Notes under the pieces: model-generated
Told to the model about the DNA's origin: nothing
What the model saw: only the letters and a program-made list of their open reading frames with translations
Database searches by the model: none
From: Chloroflexota bacterium
GTDB taxonomy: Bacteria > Chloroflexota > Dehalococcoidia > SAR202 > UBA11138
DNA: 5,199 bases
Direction of reading: 5' to 3'
Assembly (NCBI GenBank): GCA_022561955.1
Contig: JADFQF010000152.1
Span: 1 to 5,199 of the forward strand
Program-made: the position numbers and the translations under genes
In this document: positions 1 through 4,994 of the stretch, one piece after another
Position numbering within the stretch: the first letter of the stretch is position 1
Layout: every line of letters starts with the position of its first letter

Positions 1-655
1 CGATCATGAGCTGGTGCTCGTATATGTCTTTTTGAGAGCGCATGGAGATGTATTCTCCGGCGGCCATGGAGAACGCACCTGCGAGGAGCCCCGCCACGCC
101 GGCCAGCAGAACGAACTCAGGCCTATCAGTGCCGCCCGCGACCCCCATGACGAGGCTGAAGTTGGACACGAGGCCGTCGTTAATGCCCAGCACGCCGGCC
201 CTGAGGCTTCCTCCGTTGCTGAATCGGTGCCACGACTCCCCACGAAGGAACTTTATGGGGTCCTCACCGGCGGCGGCCTGCCTCAAGATTCTGGCGTGGC
301 TGCGCTCGTCGGCGACGAGGTCACGCGCTTCGGGGTCCGCCGCGTATATCCCGATGTCCTTCATCTCGCTGCGGACCAGCCAGGGGATTATGCGACTGGT
401 GCCGAAGATTCGTGCGGCGGTCCTATACATCGATACTTTGAAGACCGATTTCGCGGGCTCAATTCGCGAAACGTCGAGGCCGAGCTTTTCCGCCCAGCGC
501 GCGGCGTGCTTGAGCTCGGCCTCGACGAGCTCCAAGAAAATCTCTTCTTTGAAAGTGCCTTTATCCACCTCCGCGAGCGCACGGTACATCGCGGCGGCTT
601 CGAGCTCGGCCTTCATATAGGCCCTATATCTTTTTTCGTCAGGCTGTCCCTTCAA
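1..655 (-). CDS. Ferritin-like domain / VIT1-CCC1 family iron-manganese transporter fusion (3' end beyond the window)
   Basis: Partial: 218 codons are present and the C-terminus lies outside the left edge. Residues about 10-130 form a ferritin-like (rubrerythrin-type) four-helix domain with a full apparent di-iron ligand set: E17, the E47-x-x-H50 pair, E97 and the E117-x-x-H120 pair. From about residue 150 the VIT1/CCC1 membrane domain begins, with the family signature GINDGLVSN (157-165), then SLVMGVAGG, and a second helix with AGEYIS (199-204). In the family such fusions (for example MbfA of alphaproteobacteria) move Fe2+ or Mn2+ across the cytoplasmic membrane, the ferritin-like domain binding or oxidising iron. 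Start choice: TTG at 655-653 has AGGAG six bases upstream, and the homologous motif EKRYRAY precedes the first ATG (616), which would cut into the first helix and has no clear RBS. Direction of transport and metal cannot be read from sequence. The family call is firm; the exact start is moderately sure. Confidence 0.9.
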   Translation of the reverse strand, partial: MKGQPDEKRYRAYMKAELEAAAMYRALAEVDKGTFKEEIFLELVEAELKHAARWAEKLGLDVSRIEPAKSVFKVSMYRTAARIFGTSRIIPWLVRSEMKDIGIYAADPEARDLVADERSHARILRQAAAGEDPIKFLRGESWHRFSNGGSLRAGVLGINDGLVSNFSLVMGVAGGTDRPEFVLLAGVAGLLAGAFSMAAGEYISMRSQKDIYEHQLMI

Positions 656-663
656 AAACCACT

Positions 664-668
664 CCTGT
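664..668 (-). promoter_or_regulatory. Ribosome binding site deciding a TTG start for the ferritin/VIT1 gene
   Basis: On the minus strand CAGGAG is followed by six bases (TGGTTT) and then TTG at 655-653. This is near-ideal Shine-Dalgarno spacing. The internal ATG at 616-614 is preceded by GGGCCTAT, with no comparable purine motif at the right distance. Confidence 0.6.
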
Positions 669-676
669 AGATAGAT

Positions 677-702
677 CTGACGGCGCGTCAGGAAACATGA
701 CG
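677..702. promoter_or_regulatory. Inverted-repeat operator or hairpin in the leader of the ferritin/VIT1 gene
   Basis: CTGACG-GCG-CGTCAG (677-691) is a perfect 6-bp inverted repeat with a 3-base centre. A further TGACG at 698-702 makes a second dyad with CGTCA (686-690) at 7-bp spacing. The three half-sites TGACG/CGTCA/TGACG thus sit between the putative -10 (710-715) and the start codon, where a bound repressor would block transcription. It could instead be a small mRNA hairpin just upstream of the RBS. Metal-responsive control would fit the gene, but no Fur, MntR or IdeR consensus is recognisable. Confidence 0.4.
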
Positions 703-709
703 CAGCCTA

Positions 710-715
710 ATTGTA
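710..715 (-). promoter_or_regulatory. Possible -10 element for the ferritin/VIT1 gene
   Basis: Minus strand reads TACAAT, five of six matches to TATAAT, about 55 bases upstream of the TTG start. At 17-18 bp further upstream there is only AACGAA/AAACGA, a poor -35, so recognition would need an activator or another sigma factor. The 156-base gap between this gene and the receiver gene supports a separate transcript. No convincing terminator was found in that gap (656-811); a purine-rich plus-strand tract lies at 741-760. Confidence 0.35.
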
Positions 716-811
716 GCCGAAAAAGCTGCGTGTTCGTTTAAAGAGGGAGGGGAAGAAATATGCCGCTGGTCAGTCGAGGTGTTTTTGGCTCAGGGTGGAA
801 ACGTTTTCGCT

Positions 812-1195
812 CTAGCTCGGAAGGGCGAGGACCTCCCGCACCGTCTCGATCAGATAGGCCATGTCGAAGGGCTTGGAAACGAATTTCGCCACGTCGCCGC
901 TGCGCACCATGGCCCTCGAAACGCTCGTCGATGATATGACTATCGTCCTCGTCGTACTGTCGGGATGCGCGGAACGCATGGCCTCCAAGAGGCTCCAGCC
1001 CGAGCCGTCGGGAAGCTCGATATCCAGGACCAGGAGTGCTGGCTCGGCGCACAGGGCTATCCTAAGTCCCTCGACACAGGTTGAGGCGGCACGAATCATA
1101 TGGCCATTGTTGGAGAGGGCGCGCTCGATCGCTCTCCTCATAGCCTCATCGTCTTCGACTAAGAGGATGAACTGCCTGCTCATTTGGGAACTCAT
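812..1195 (-). CDS. Stand-alone receiver-domain response regulator (CheY-like)
   Basis: About 127 residues consisting of a single REC domain and no output domain. With the ATG at 1195 as residue 1, the acidic pocket is E14-D15-D16 in ILLVEDDE, the phospho-acceptor is D58 in LLVLDIELPDG, the switch Ser is S88 in TIVISST, and the conserved Lys is K108 in FVSKPF. All catalytic positions are present, so it should be phosphorylatable. It lies 119 bases downstream of the OmpR-type regulator in the same direction. Known single-domain receivers act as phosphorelay intermediates, phosphate sinks or protein-binding switches; which applies here is not visible. Start is uncertain: GTG at 1231 (12 residues longer) and ATG at 1183 (directly before the REC fold) are alternatives, and none has a strong Shine-Dalgarno sequence. 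Serine replacing the usual Thr is an accepted variant. Confidence 0.85.
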   Translation of the reverse strand: MSSQMSRQFILLVEDDEAMRRAIERALSNNGHMIRAASTCVEGLRIALCAEPALLVLDIELPDGSGWSLLEAMRSAHPDSTTRTIVISSTSVSRAMVRSGDVAKFVSKPFDMAYLIETVREVLALPS

Positions 1196-1255
1196 CGCGT
1201 CCACGCGGCGCCCTGGAAATTGCGTATGCACTATTCAAGTTTGCCTGCTGGAATA

Positions 1256-1308
1256 TGAGAAAGGCGTGAGGAAATCTAGACCGTCATGAGAAAATCGTGA
1301 AGATGCTC
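1256..1308. repeat. Four phased 11-bp direct repeats, candidate OmpR-family binding site
   Basis: On the plus strand TGAGAAAGGCG (1256), TGAGGAAATCT (1267), TGAGAAAATCG (1287) and the weaker TGAAGATGCTC (1298) share a TGAG(A/G)AAA core. Start-to-start distances are 11, 20 and 11 bp, i.e. two 22-bp tandem pairs 31 bp apart, close to three helical turns. Tandem 11-bp direct repeats are the known architecture of sites bound by OmpR/PhoB-type dimers. The block lies after the stop of the OmpR-type regulator gene and upstream of the receiver gene, so it may control the latter. Binding by the neighbouring regulator is inference. Confidence 0.45.
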
Positions 1309-1314
1309 GGAGGA

Positions 1315-2022
1315 TTACGCCGTCAAGCGGTACCCCAGGCCGGGCTGCGTCACGAGAAGGGTCGGGCGGGCCGGGTCCTGCTCGAGCTTGCGCCTGAGCT
1401 GCTTGACGAACGTACGCAGGTACTCGGTCTCCTCACCGTATTCCGGCCCCCACACCTCTCTCAGGAGCTCCCGGTGGGTGAGGACCTTGCCGGCGTTCAT
1501 GGCGAGATATCTCAGCAGCTCGTACTCCGTGCGGGTGAGGGACACCTCGGTGCCGTTCTTCTGCACCGTCCTGTGGGCGAGGTCGATCCTTACGTCGCCG
1601 GCCTCGACAACGGACTCGTCGGCAGATGACGAATGGTGGGCCATGTTGGCGCGTCTCATCGCGGACCGGACTCTCGCCAGGAGCTCCGGTATGCCGAAGG
1701 GCTTGGTGAGATAGTCGTCGGCGCCCTTGTCCAGCGCCTCGACCTTCTTGCGCTCCTCGTCCGTGGCCGAGAGGATGATGATCGGCCCCTCGTACCATTC
1801 GCGCAGGCGCACCAGCGCTTCGATGCCGTCCATGACGGGCATGGAGATGTCCATGAGGATCAGGTTGGGCTGAATTTCCGCCGCCTTGTCGACGCCCTCG
1901 GAGCCGTCCATGGCCGACTCCACCTCGTAGCTGTCGGCGCGAAGCTGTCTGGCGATGAAGGCCACTATCTTTGGGTCGTCATCGACGATCAGAATGGTCT
2001 CTTTTCCCTTCGGACTCGTCAT
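1315..2022 (-). CDS. OmpR/KdpE-type winged-helix response regulator
   Basis: A 235-residue protein of typical length for the OmpR/PhoB family. The receiver domain spans about residues 9-122: acidic D14-D15-D16 in ILIVDDDP, phospho-acceptor D58 in LILMDISMP, switch S85 in IIILSAT, and K107 in YLTKPFG. A linker rich in His and Ser (about 126-136) leads to a C-terminal winged helix (about 140-234) with LTRTEYELL, the recognition-helix region YLRTFVKQLRRKL, and the wing hairpin VTQPGLGYRL. The last segments resemble KdpE more than PhoB, but no kdpFABC genes are nearby, so the symbol is withheld. Its ATG overlaps the TGA of the kinase gene by four bases (ATGA), which implies translational coupling and makes that kinase the likely cognate partner. 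Role: phosphorylation-dependent transcription factor; targets unknown, possibly including the direct-repeat block just downstream. Confidence 0.95.
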   Translation of the reverse strand: MTSPKGKETILIVDDDPKIVAFIARQLRADSYEVESAMDGSEGVDKAAEIQPNLILMDISMPVMDGIEALVRLREWYEGPIIILSATDEERKKVEALDKGADDYLTKPFGIPELLARVRSAMRRANMAHHSSSADESVVEAGDVRIDLAHRTVQKNGTEVSLTRTEYELLRYLAMNAGKVLTHRELLREVWGPEYGEETEYLRTFVKQLRRKLEQDPARPTLLVTQPGLGYRLTA

Positions 2023-3842
2023 GTTGCTACACTCGGTGTGGAGACCGGCAGGTCGAAGTAAAACGTAGACCCCCGGCCGGGTACGCTGTCTACCCAGATC
2101 TTACCATCATGGGCCTCGATGATGGACTTACATATGGCAAGGCCCAGGCCGGAGCCCGGCCTACCTCGGCCCCTCTGGGAGGTTACTCGATAGAACTTGT
2201 CGAAAATCTTGTCGATCTCGTCCTCCGGAATGCCGACTCCACTGTCCCGGACCTCCGTGACGATCCTGCCGGCGTCGGACGGCATCAGGTACGATCTCAC
2301 CCTGATCTCAGAGCCGGACTGAGAGTATTTGATACTGTTGCTCAGCAGGTTGGAAAGTACCCTGCATACCTGGTCGTAGTCCACGAACACCTCGGGAAGC
2401 TCCAACGCTACATCGACCCTAATATCGTGACGGCCGCCCAAACGGGAGCGAGTAACCCTTTTTATGCAGTCGCCGGTGATATCGGCAAGGTGGCACTGCT
2501 CCGGGTCCAGGGGCATGGAGCCCGCCTCGATTCTGGACATGTCCAGGAGGTTGCCCACGAGCTCCGTCATCTCGTCCGCCTCCTCGTCAATGGAGGTCAC
2601 GTATTCCAACAGGGTATCGATATCCCTCGGGCCATTCTCCAGCATCAGCGTGCTCGCCAGGCCCTTGATTGTGGACAGCGGACCCTTGAGGTCGTGGCTG
2701 ATCATGGACAGGAACTCGGCCTTGAGCCGTTCGACCTCCTGCAGGGCGGTGATGTCCTCGAATACGGCAATGGCCGCGGAGACCTCGCCGTTCTCGCCAT
2801 AGACCGGCGCGGCGTTTACCATCGTCGGTATCTCTCTTCCGTCGGGAAAGCTGAGGACTACCTCGACACCCCTGGAGACTTTGCCGTCACTGAGGGCGCG
2901 CTGCAGCGGGAGCTCGTTAGGGCTGAAGATCGAGCCGTCGGGCCTACGGTAAACGGCGGCCTGCTCGTAATGTTGCCTGCCTTGTCCCTGAACCAGTCGG
3001 CGGCCTAGAATTCGCTCGGCCTCCTGGTTGGCAAGGACGATCTGGCCGTCTGGCGCGTCGACCACCACTACGGCCGCCGCCGAGCTCTCGATGATCGCGC
3101 GAAGCCTTCGCTGCTCTTGCTCGGCCTGCCGCCGCAAAAGCGACTCGCGAGCATAGAGATTCGAGCTTTCGATGGCTATGGCGGCGTAACGTGCGAACGC
3201 CTCCATGACATGCTGGTCGCGCGCCGAGAACTCGTCGGCGCCGATCTTGTTCGTCAAGTAGAGATTGCCCAGACTCACGTCGCCGAGCAAGATCGGGACT
3301 CCGAGCATCGCCTTCATCTGCGGATGGTTGGCGGGGAAGCCCACGGCATCGGGAGATCGGGTAATGTCAGAGATGCGTATCGTCTTACGCTGCTTGTGGA
3401 GCACCCCAAGAAGACCTCTGCCGGCAGGCGGGCCGCCGATGGACCTTCTGACTTCCTCGGAGATACCGGAGGTTATGAATCTTTCGACGTGGCCGGAGTT
3501 GTCCATGACGGCAAGCGCCGCATACTCTGCGTTTGCCAGGCTGCGCGCGAGATCTGGTATGGATTCCAGCACCTCTTCCGCCGCGCCTGGGCCTACCCCG
3601 GTTATCGTCCCGTACATTTCCTGGGTAGAGGGCTGTTCGGCTATCCTACCGTCTCCGTATCGGAGGCGCTTCTGACGATATTCCTCGATCTGAGGTTCGG
3701 TGAACCTCATGAAGCCGCCCGGCGTGACGAACTCCGGCGTGACCTCGCCTCGCTTCACGGCCCTGGAAAGCGTGGCGTGGTGAATTCCGATCATGGCGGC
3801 CGCTTTTCGCAGGGAGAGATAGTCTGTTTTGGAATCGGCCAT
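2019..3842 (-). CDS. Soluble HTH-GAF-PAS sensor histidine kinase
   Basis: A 607-residue cytoplasmic kinase with no hydrophobic membrane segment. Order: an excisionase/MerR-like helix-turn-helix at about 7-60 (LSLRKAAAMIGI, then the wing motif VTPGGFMRF); GAF at about 85-230; a charged coiled coil at about 232-250 that could transmit the signal; PAS at about 248-370; HisKA with phospho-acceptor H383 in SHDLKGPL; and HATPase_c with N-box N498/N502, G1 box DSGVGIP (533-539), F box IFDKFYRV (546-553) and G2 box GSGLGLAI (563-570). All catalytic motifs are intact. The GAF segment GFPANHPQM...GVPI...GNLYLTNK resembles the haem GAF of mycobacterial DevS/DosT; H173 and Y195 align with its haem-ligand His and distal Tyr (alignment from memory). 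It autophosphorylates H383 and presumably passes phosphate to D58 of the overlapping regulator. Start ATG has AAGGG five bases upstream and a good promoter. The N-terminal DNA-binding domain is unusual for a histidine kinase. Confidence 0.95.
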   Translation of the reverse strand: MADSKTDYLSLRKAAAMIGIHHATLSRAVKRGEVTPEFVTPGGFMRFTEPQIEEYRQKRLRYGDGRIAEQPSTQEMYGTITGVGPGAAEEVLESIPDLARSLANAEYAALAVMDNSGHVERFITSGISEEVRRSIGGPPAGRGLLGVLHKQRKTIRISDITRSPDAVGFPANHPQMKAMLGVPILLGDVSLGNLYLTNKIGADEFSARDQHVMEAFARYAAIAIESSNLYARESLLRRQAEQEQRRLRAIIESSAAAVVVVDAPDGQIVLANQEAERILGRRLVQGQGRQHYEQAAVYRRPDGSIFSPNELPLQRALSDGKVSRGVEVVLSFPDGREIPTMVNAAPVYGENGEVSAAIAVFEDITALQEVERLKAEFLSMISHDLKGPLSTIKGLASTLMLENGPRDIDTLLEYVTSIDEEADEMTELVGNLLDMSRIEAGSMPLDPEQCHLADITGDCIKRVTRSRLGGRHDIRVDVALELPEVFVDYDQVCRVLSNLLSNSIKYSQSGSEIRVRSYLMPSDAGRIVTEVRDSGVGIPEDEIDKIFDKFYRVTSQRGRGRPGSGLGLAICKSIIEAHDGKIWVDSVPGRGSTFYFDLPVSTPSVAT

Positions 3843-3890
3843 CGATACCCTTTTTCCAGCGATTGGGCACTGAATGGTGCGTTTGGTGCG

Positions 3891-3919
3891 ATTATACCTT
3901 GAGAGTTCGCGGACGGCAA
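3891..3919 (-). promoter_or_regulatory. Sigma-70-type promoter of the kinase-regulator operon
   Basis: Minus strand shows TTGCCG (3919-3914), a 17-bp spacer, and TATAAT (3896-3891), a perfect -10 with a four-of-six -35 at ideal spacing. Predicted transcription starts near 3884, leaving a leader of about 40 bases before the ATG at 3842. It lies in the 84-base gap after nfo, so the kinase has its own promoter although read-through from nfo remains possible; no terminator hairpin is seen in this gap. A housekeeping-like promoter suggests basal constitutive expression of the sensor. Confidence 0.7.
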
Positions 3920-3926
3920 CAGAACA

Positions 3927-4784
3927 CTAGCACATCGGCACGTTCAATCGCGTCCTGATTTCTTTAAGCCTGTCGAGATTTACCTTATCTGGCCCTTTCT
4001 TGTCAACCCCGGGCACTTCGAGAAGAAAAGGGAGGTCCCGAAAGGCTGAGTGGCCCATGATCGTCTGAAATCCATCGAGGCCAATGTGCCCCTCGCCGAT
4101 GTTCTCGTGACGGTCCAGGCCCGAGCCGAACTCCACCTTGGCGTCGTTGGCGTGAACTACGACCAGCCTGTCCAGACCGATCTCATCGTCGAACTCCTTC
4201 ATCGCCGCGTCGATGGCGTCCGGGTCGGCGATGTTGTATCCGGCGGCGAAGGCGTGCTCGGTATCCAGGCAGATCTTGAGTCGGTCGTTGCCAACGGCCT
4301 TTATCATGCGGCCCAACTCTTGAAACGATGCGCCGATCTGGGCGCCCATGCCCGCGCAATTCTCGATGATGAGCTGAACGTCTTCCGGGCTGTTGGAAAG
4401 CACTTCGTTCAATGCGGCCGCGGCCTGGTCGATGACGGCATCGAACCCGACGCCCTTGTGGCTGCCCGAGTGGAATATGACACCCTCGGCGCCTAGCTGT
4501 CCGGCTGCGTTCATATGCTGAGTGAGCGACTGGACCGATTTTTCGACCAGCTCCGGCGTGCCGCCGACATTGACGAGGTAGCTGCCGTGAAGAAAGACGG
4601 GCCCCAGCCCGACCTCCCGCGATTTTTCGAGAAAGGCGAGAAGGTGCTCCTCCTTCGGAGGCTTGAACGCCCATGCGCGGGGCGAAGAGGCAAAGATCTG
4701 TATGGCCTCCGCACCGATCTCTTGGGCACGGTCCACGGCATTGTGGACGCCGCCGGCAGTGGAGACGTGCGCTCCCAGTTTCAT
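3927..4784 (-). CDS. nfo: Endonuclease IV (AP endonuclease, deoxyribonuclease IV)
   Basis: A complete 285-residue TIM-barrel AP endonuclease, the same length as E. coli Nfo. It cleaves the phosphodiester 5' of abasic sites and removes 3'-blocking lesions in base excision repair, using three zinc ions, in the cytoplasm. All nine expected metal ligands can be placed: H66 (FLHGSYLVNVG), H105 (FHSGSH), E141 (IIENCAG), D174 and H177 (CLDTEHAFAAGYN), H211 (VVHANDAK), D224 and H226 (LDRHENIGEGHIG), and E256 (LLEVPG). The N-terminus MKLGAHVSTAGG is the classic family start. The chosen ATG (4784) has AAAGGAG seven bases upstream; an in-frame ATG at 4865 would add 27 residues of unrelated sequence and would place the RBS inside the gene. 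It is co-directional with the kinase 84 bases downstream and divergent from the oxidoreductase. No defect is seen. Confidence 0.97.
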   Translation of the reverse strand: MKLGAHVSTAGGVHNAVDRAQEIGAEAIQIFASSPRAWAFKPPKEEHLLAFLEKSREVGLGPVFLHGSYLVNVGGTPELVEKSVQSLTQHMNAAGQLGAEGVIFHSGSHKGVGFDAVIDQAAAALNEVLSNSPEDVQLIIENCAGMGAQIGASFQELGRMIKAVGNDRLKICLDTEHAFAAGYNIADPDAIDAAMKEFDDEIGLDRLVVVHANDAKVEFGSGLDRHENIGEGHIGLDGFQTIMGHSAFRDLPFLLEVPGVDKKGPDKVNLDRLKEIRTRLNVPMC

Positions 4785-4790
4785 TATGAA

Positions 4791-4798
4791 ACTCCTTT
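4791..4798 (-). promoter_or_regulatory. nfo: Shine-Dalgarno that fixes the nfo start
   Basis: The minus strand reads AAAAGGAG, then seven bases, then ATG at 4784-4782. This strong site, together with the MKLGAHVS family start, settles the choice against the upstream in-frame ATGs at 4865-4857. Confidence 0.8.
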
Positions 4799-4842
4799 TC
4801 TCTTTCGAGGCTGTCGTAGCTTCCTCTTTCAAGCGCGGTAGG

Positions 4843-4848
4843 ATTATA
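4843..4848 (-). promoter_or_regulatory. Possible -10 element for nfo
   Basis: The minus strand has a perfect TATAAT about 58 bases upstream of the nfo ATG, giving a leader of roughly 50 bases. The hexamer 17 bp upstream is GAGAAA, a poor -35, and there is no extended TGn motif. A TTGATG at 4865-4860 is too close to serve. Likely a promoter that is weak or activator-dependent. Confidence 0.45.
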
Positions 4849-4881
4849 CGCGATGGCATCATCAATTTCTCTGAATGCCTC

Positions 4882-4902
4882 TCGGATTTCCGACGGCCGT
4901 CG
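4882..4902. promoter_or_regulatory. Two overlapping palindromes in the divergent intergenic region
   Basis: TCGGA-TT-TCCGA (4882-4893) is a perfect 12-base dyad. It overlaps by three bases the perfect 12-base palindrome CGACGGCCGTCG (4891-4902). The pair sits about 35-55 bp upstream of the putative nfo -10 and 93-113 bp upstream of the oxidoreductase ATG. Such adjacency suggests a regulator-binding region shared by divergent genes, though C+G-rich palindromes also arise by chance at this base composition. Confidence 0.3.
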
Positions 4903-4918
4903 CCGAAGGTAAATCTGG

Positions 4919-4947
4919 TATCCTGATATCGGTCAGTATCGGGTCAA
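4919..4947. promoter_or_regulatory. TATC-repeat / CTGA-TCAG dyad upstream of the oxidoreductase
   Basis: TATC occurs at 4919, 4927 and 4937, and CTGA (4923-4926) pairs with TCAG (4933-4936) across six bases, flanked by a further AT pair on each side. A repeated GATATCGGTCA / GTATCGGGTCA also appears. It lies about 50-75 bp upstream of the oxidoreductase ATG, where an operator or promoter is expected, but no convincing plus-strand -35/-10 pair could be found. Weakly supported. Confidence 0.2.
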
Positions 4948-4994
4948 GCCCACGATTTCCCGTCCAGAAAACCCTCGGAAAGGAAGCGAAGAAA

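Noticed and set aside
14..670. 218-codon plus-strand open frame at the left edge
   Set aside because: It lies opposite the ferritin/VIT1 gene, whose di-iron ligands and transporter signature are unambiguous on the minus strand.
656..811. Terminator between the receiver gene and the ferritin/VIT1 gene
   Set aside because: No G+C-rich hairpin followed by a T-run on the minus strand was found; the only strong dyad (677-691) lies in the leader of the next gene and lacks a U-tract.
1256..1308. CRISPR or tandem-repeat array interpretation of the TGAG repeats
   Set aside because: Units are only 11 bp, with no unique spacers of 25-40 bp and no cas genes; regulator-site architecture fits better.
1315..2022. 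Assignment of the regulator as KdpE with the kinase as KdpD
   Set aside because: The kinase lacks the KdpD N-terminal sensor domain, universal-stress-like domain and four membrane helices, and no kdp transporter genes are present. Only the regulator's sequence resembles KdpE.
1971..3008. 345-codon plus-strand open frame opposite the kinase gene
   Set aside because: It is the complement-strand shadow of a clearly coding minus-strand gene with intact kinase motifs. It has no recognisable domain and no RBS, and it runs across the regulator-kinase overlap.
3117..3902. 261-codon plus-strand open frame opposite the N-terminal half of the kinase
   Set aside because: Antisense shadow caused by the high G+C codon pattern; no family features, and its end runs through the kinase promoter.
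4785..4865. 27-residue N-terminal extension of endonuclease IV
   Set aside because: The family begins at MKLGAHVS, and a strong AAAAGGAG sits inside the would-be extension seven bases before that ATG. The extra residues match nothing in the family, and the extension would include the TATAAT element.
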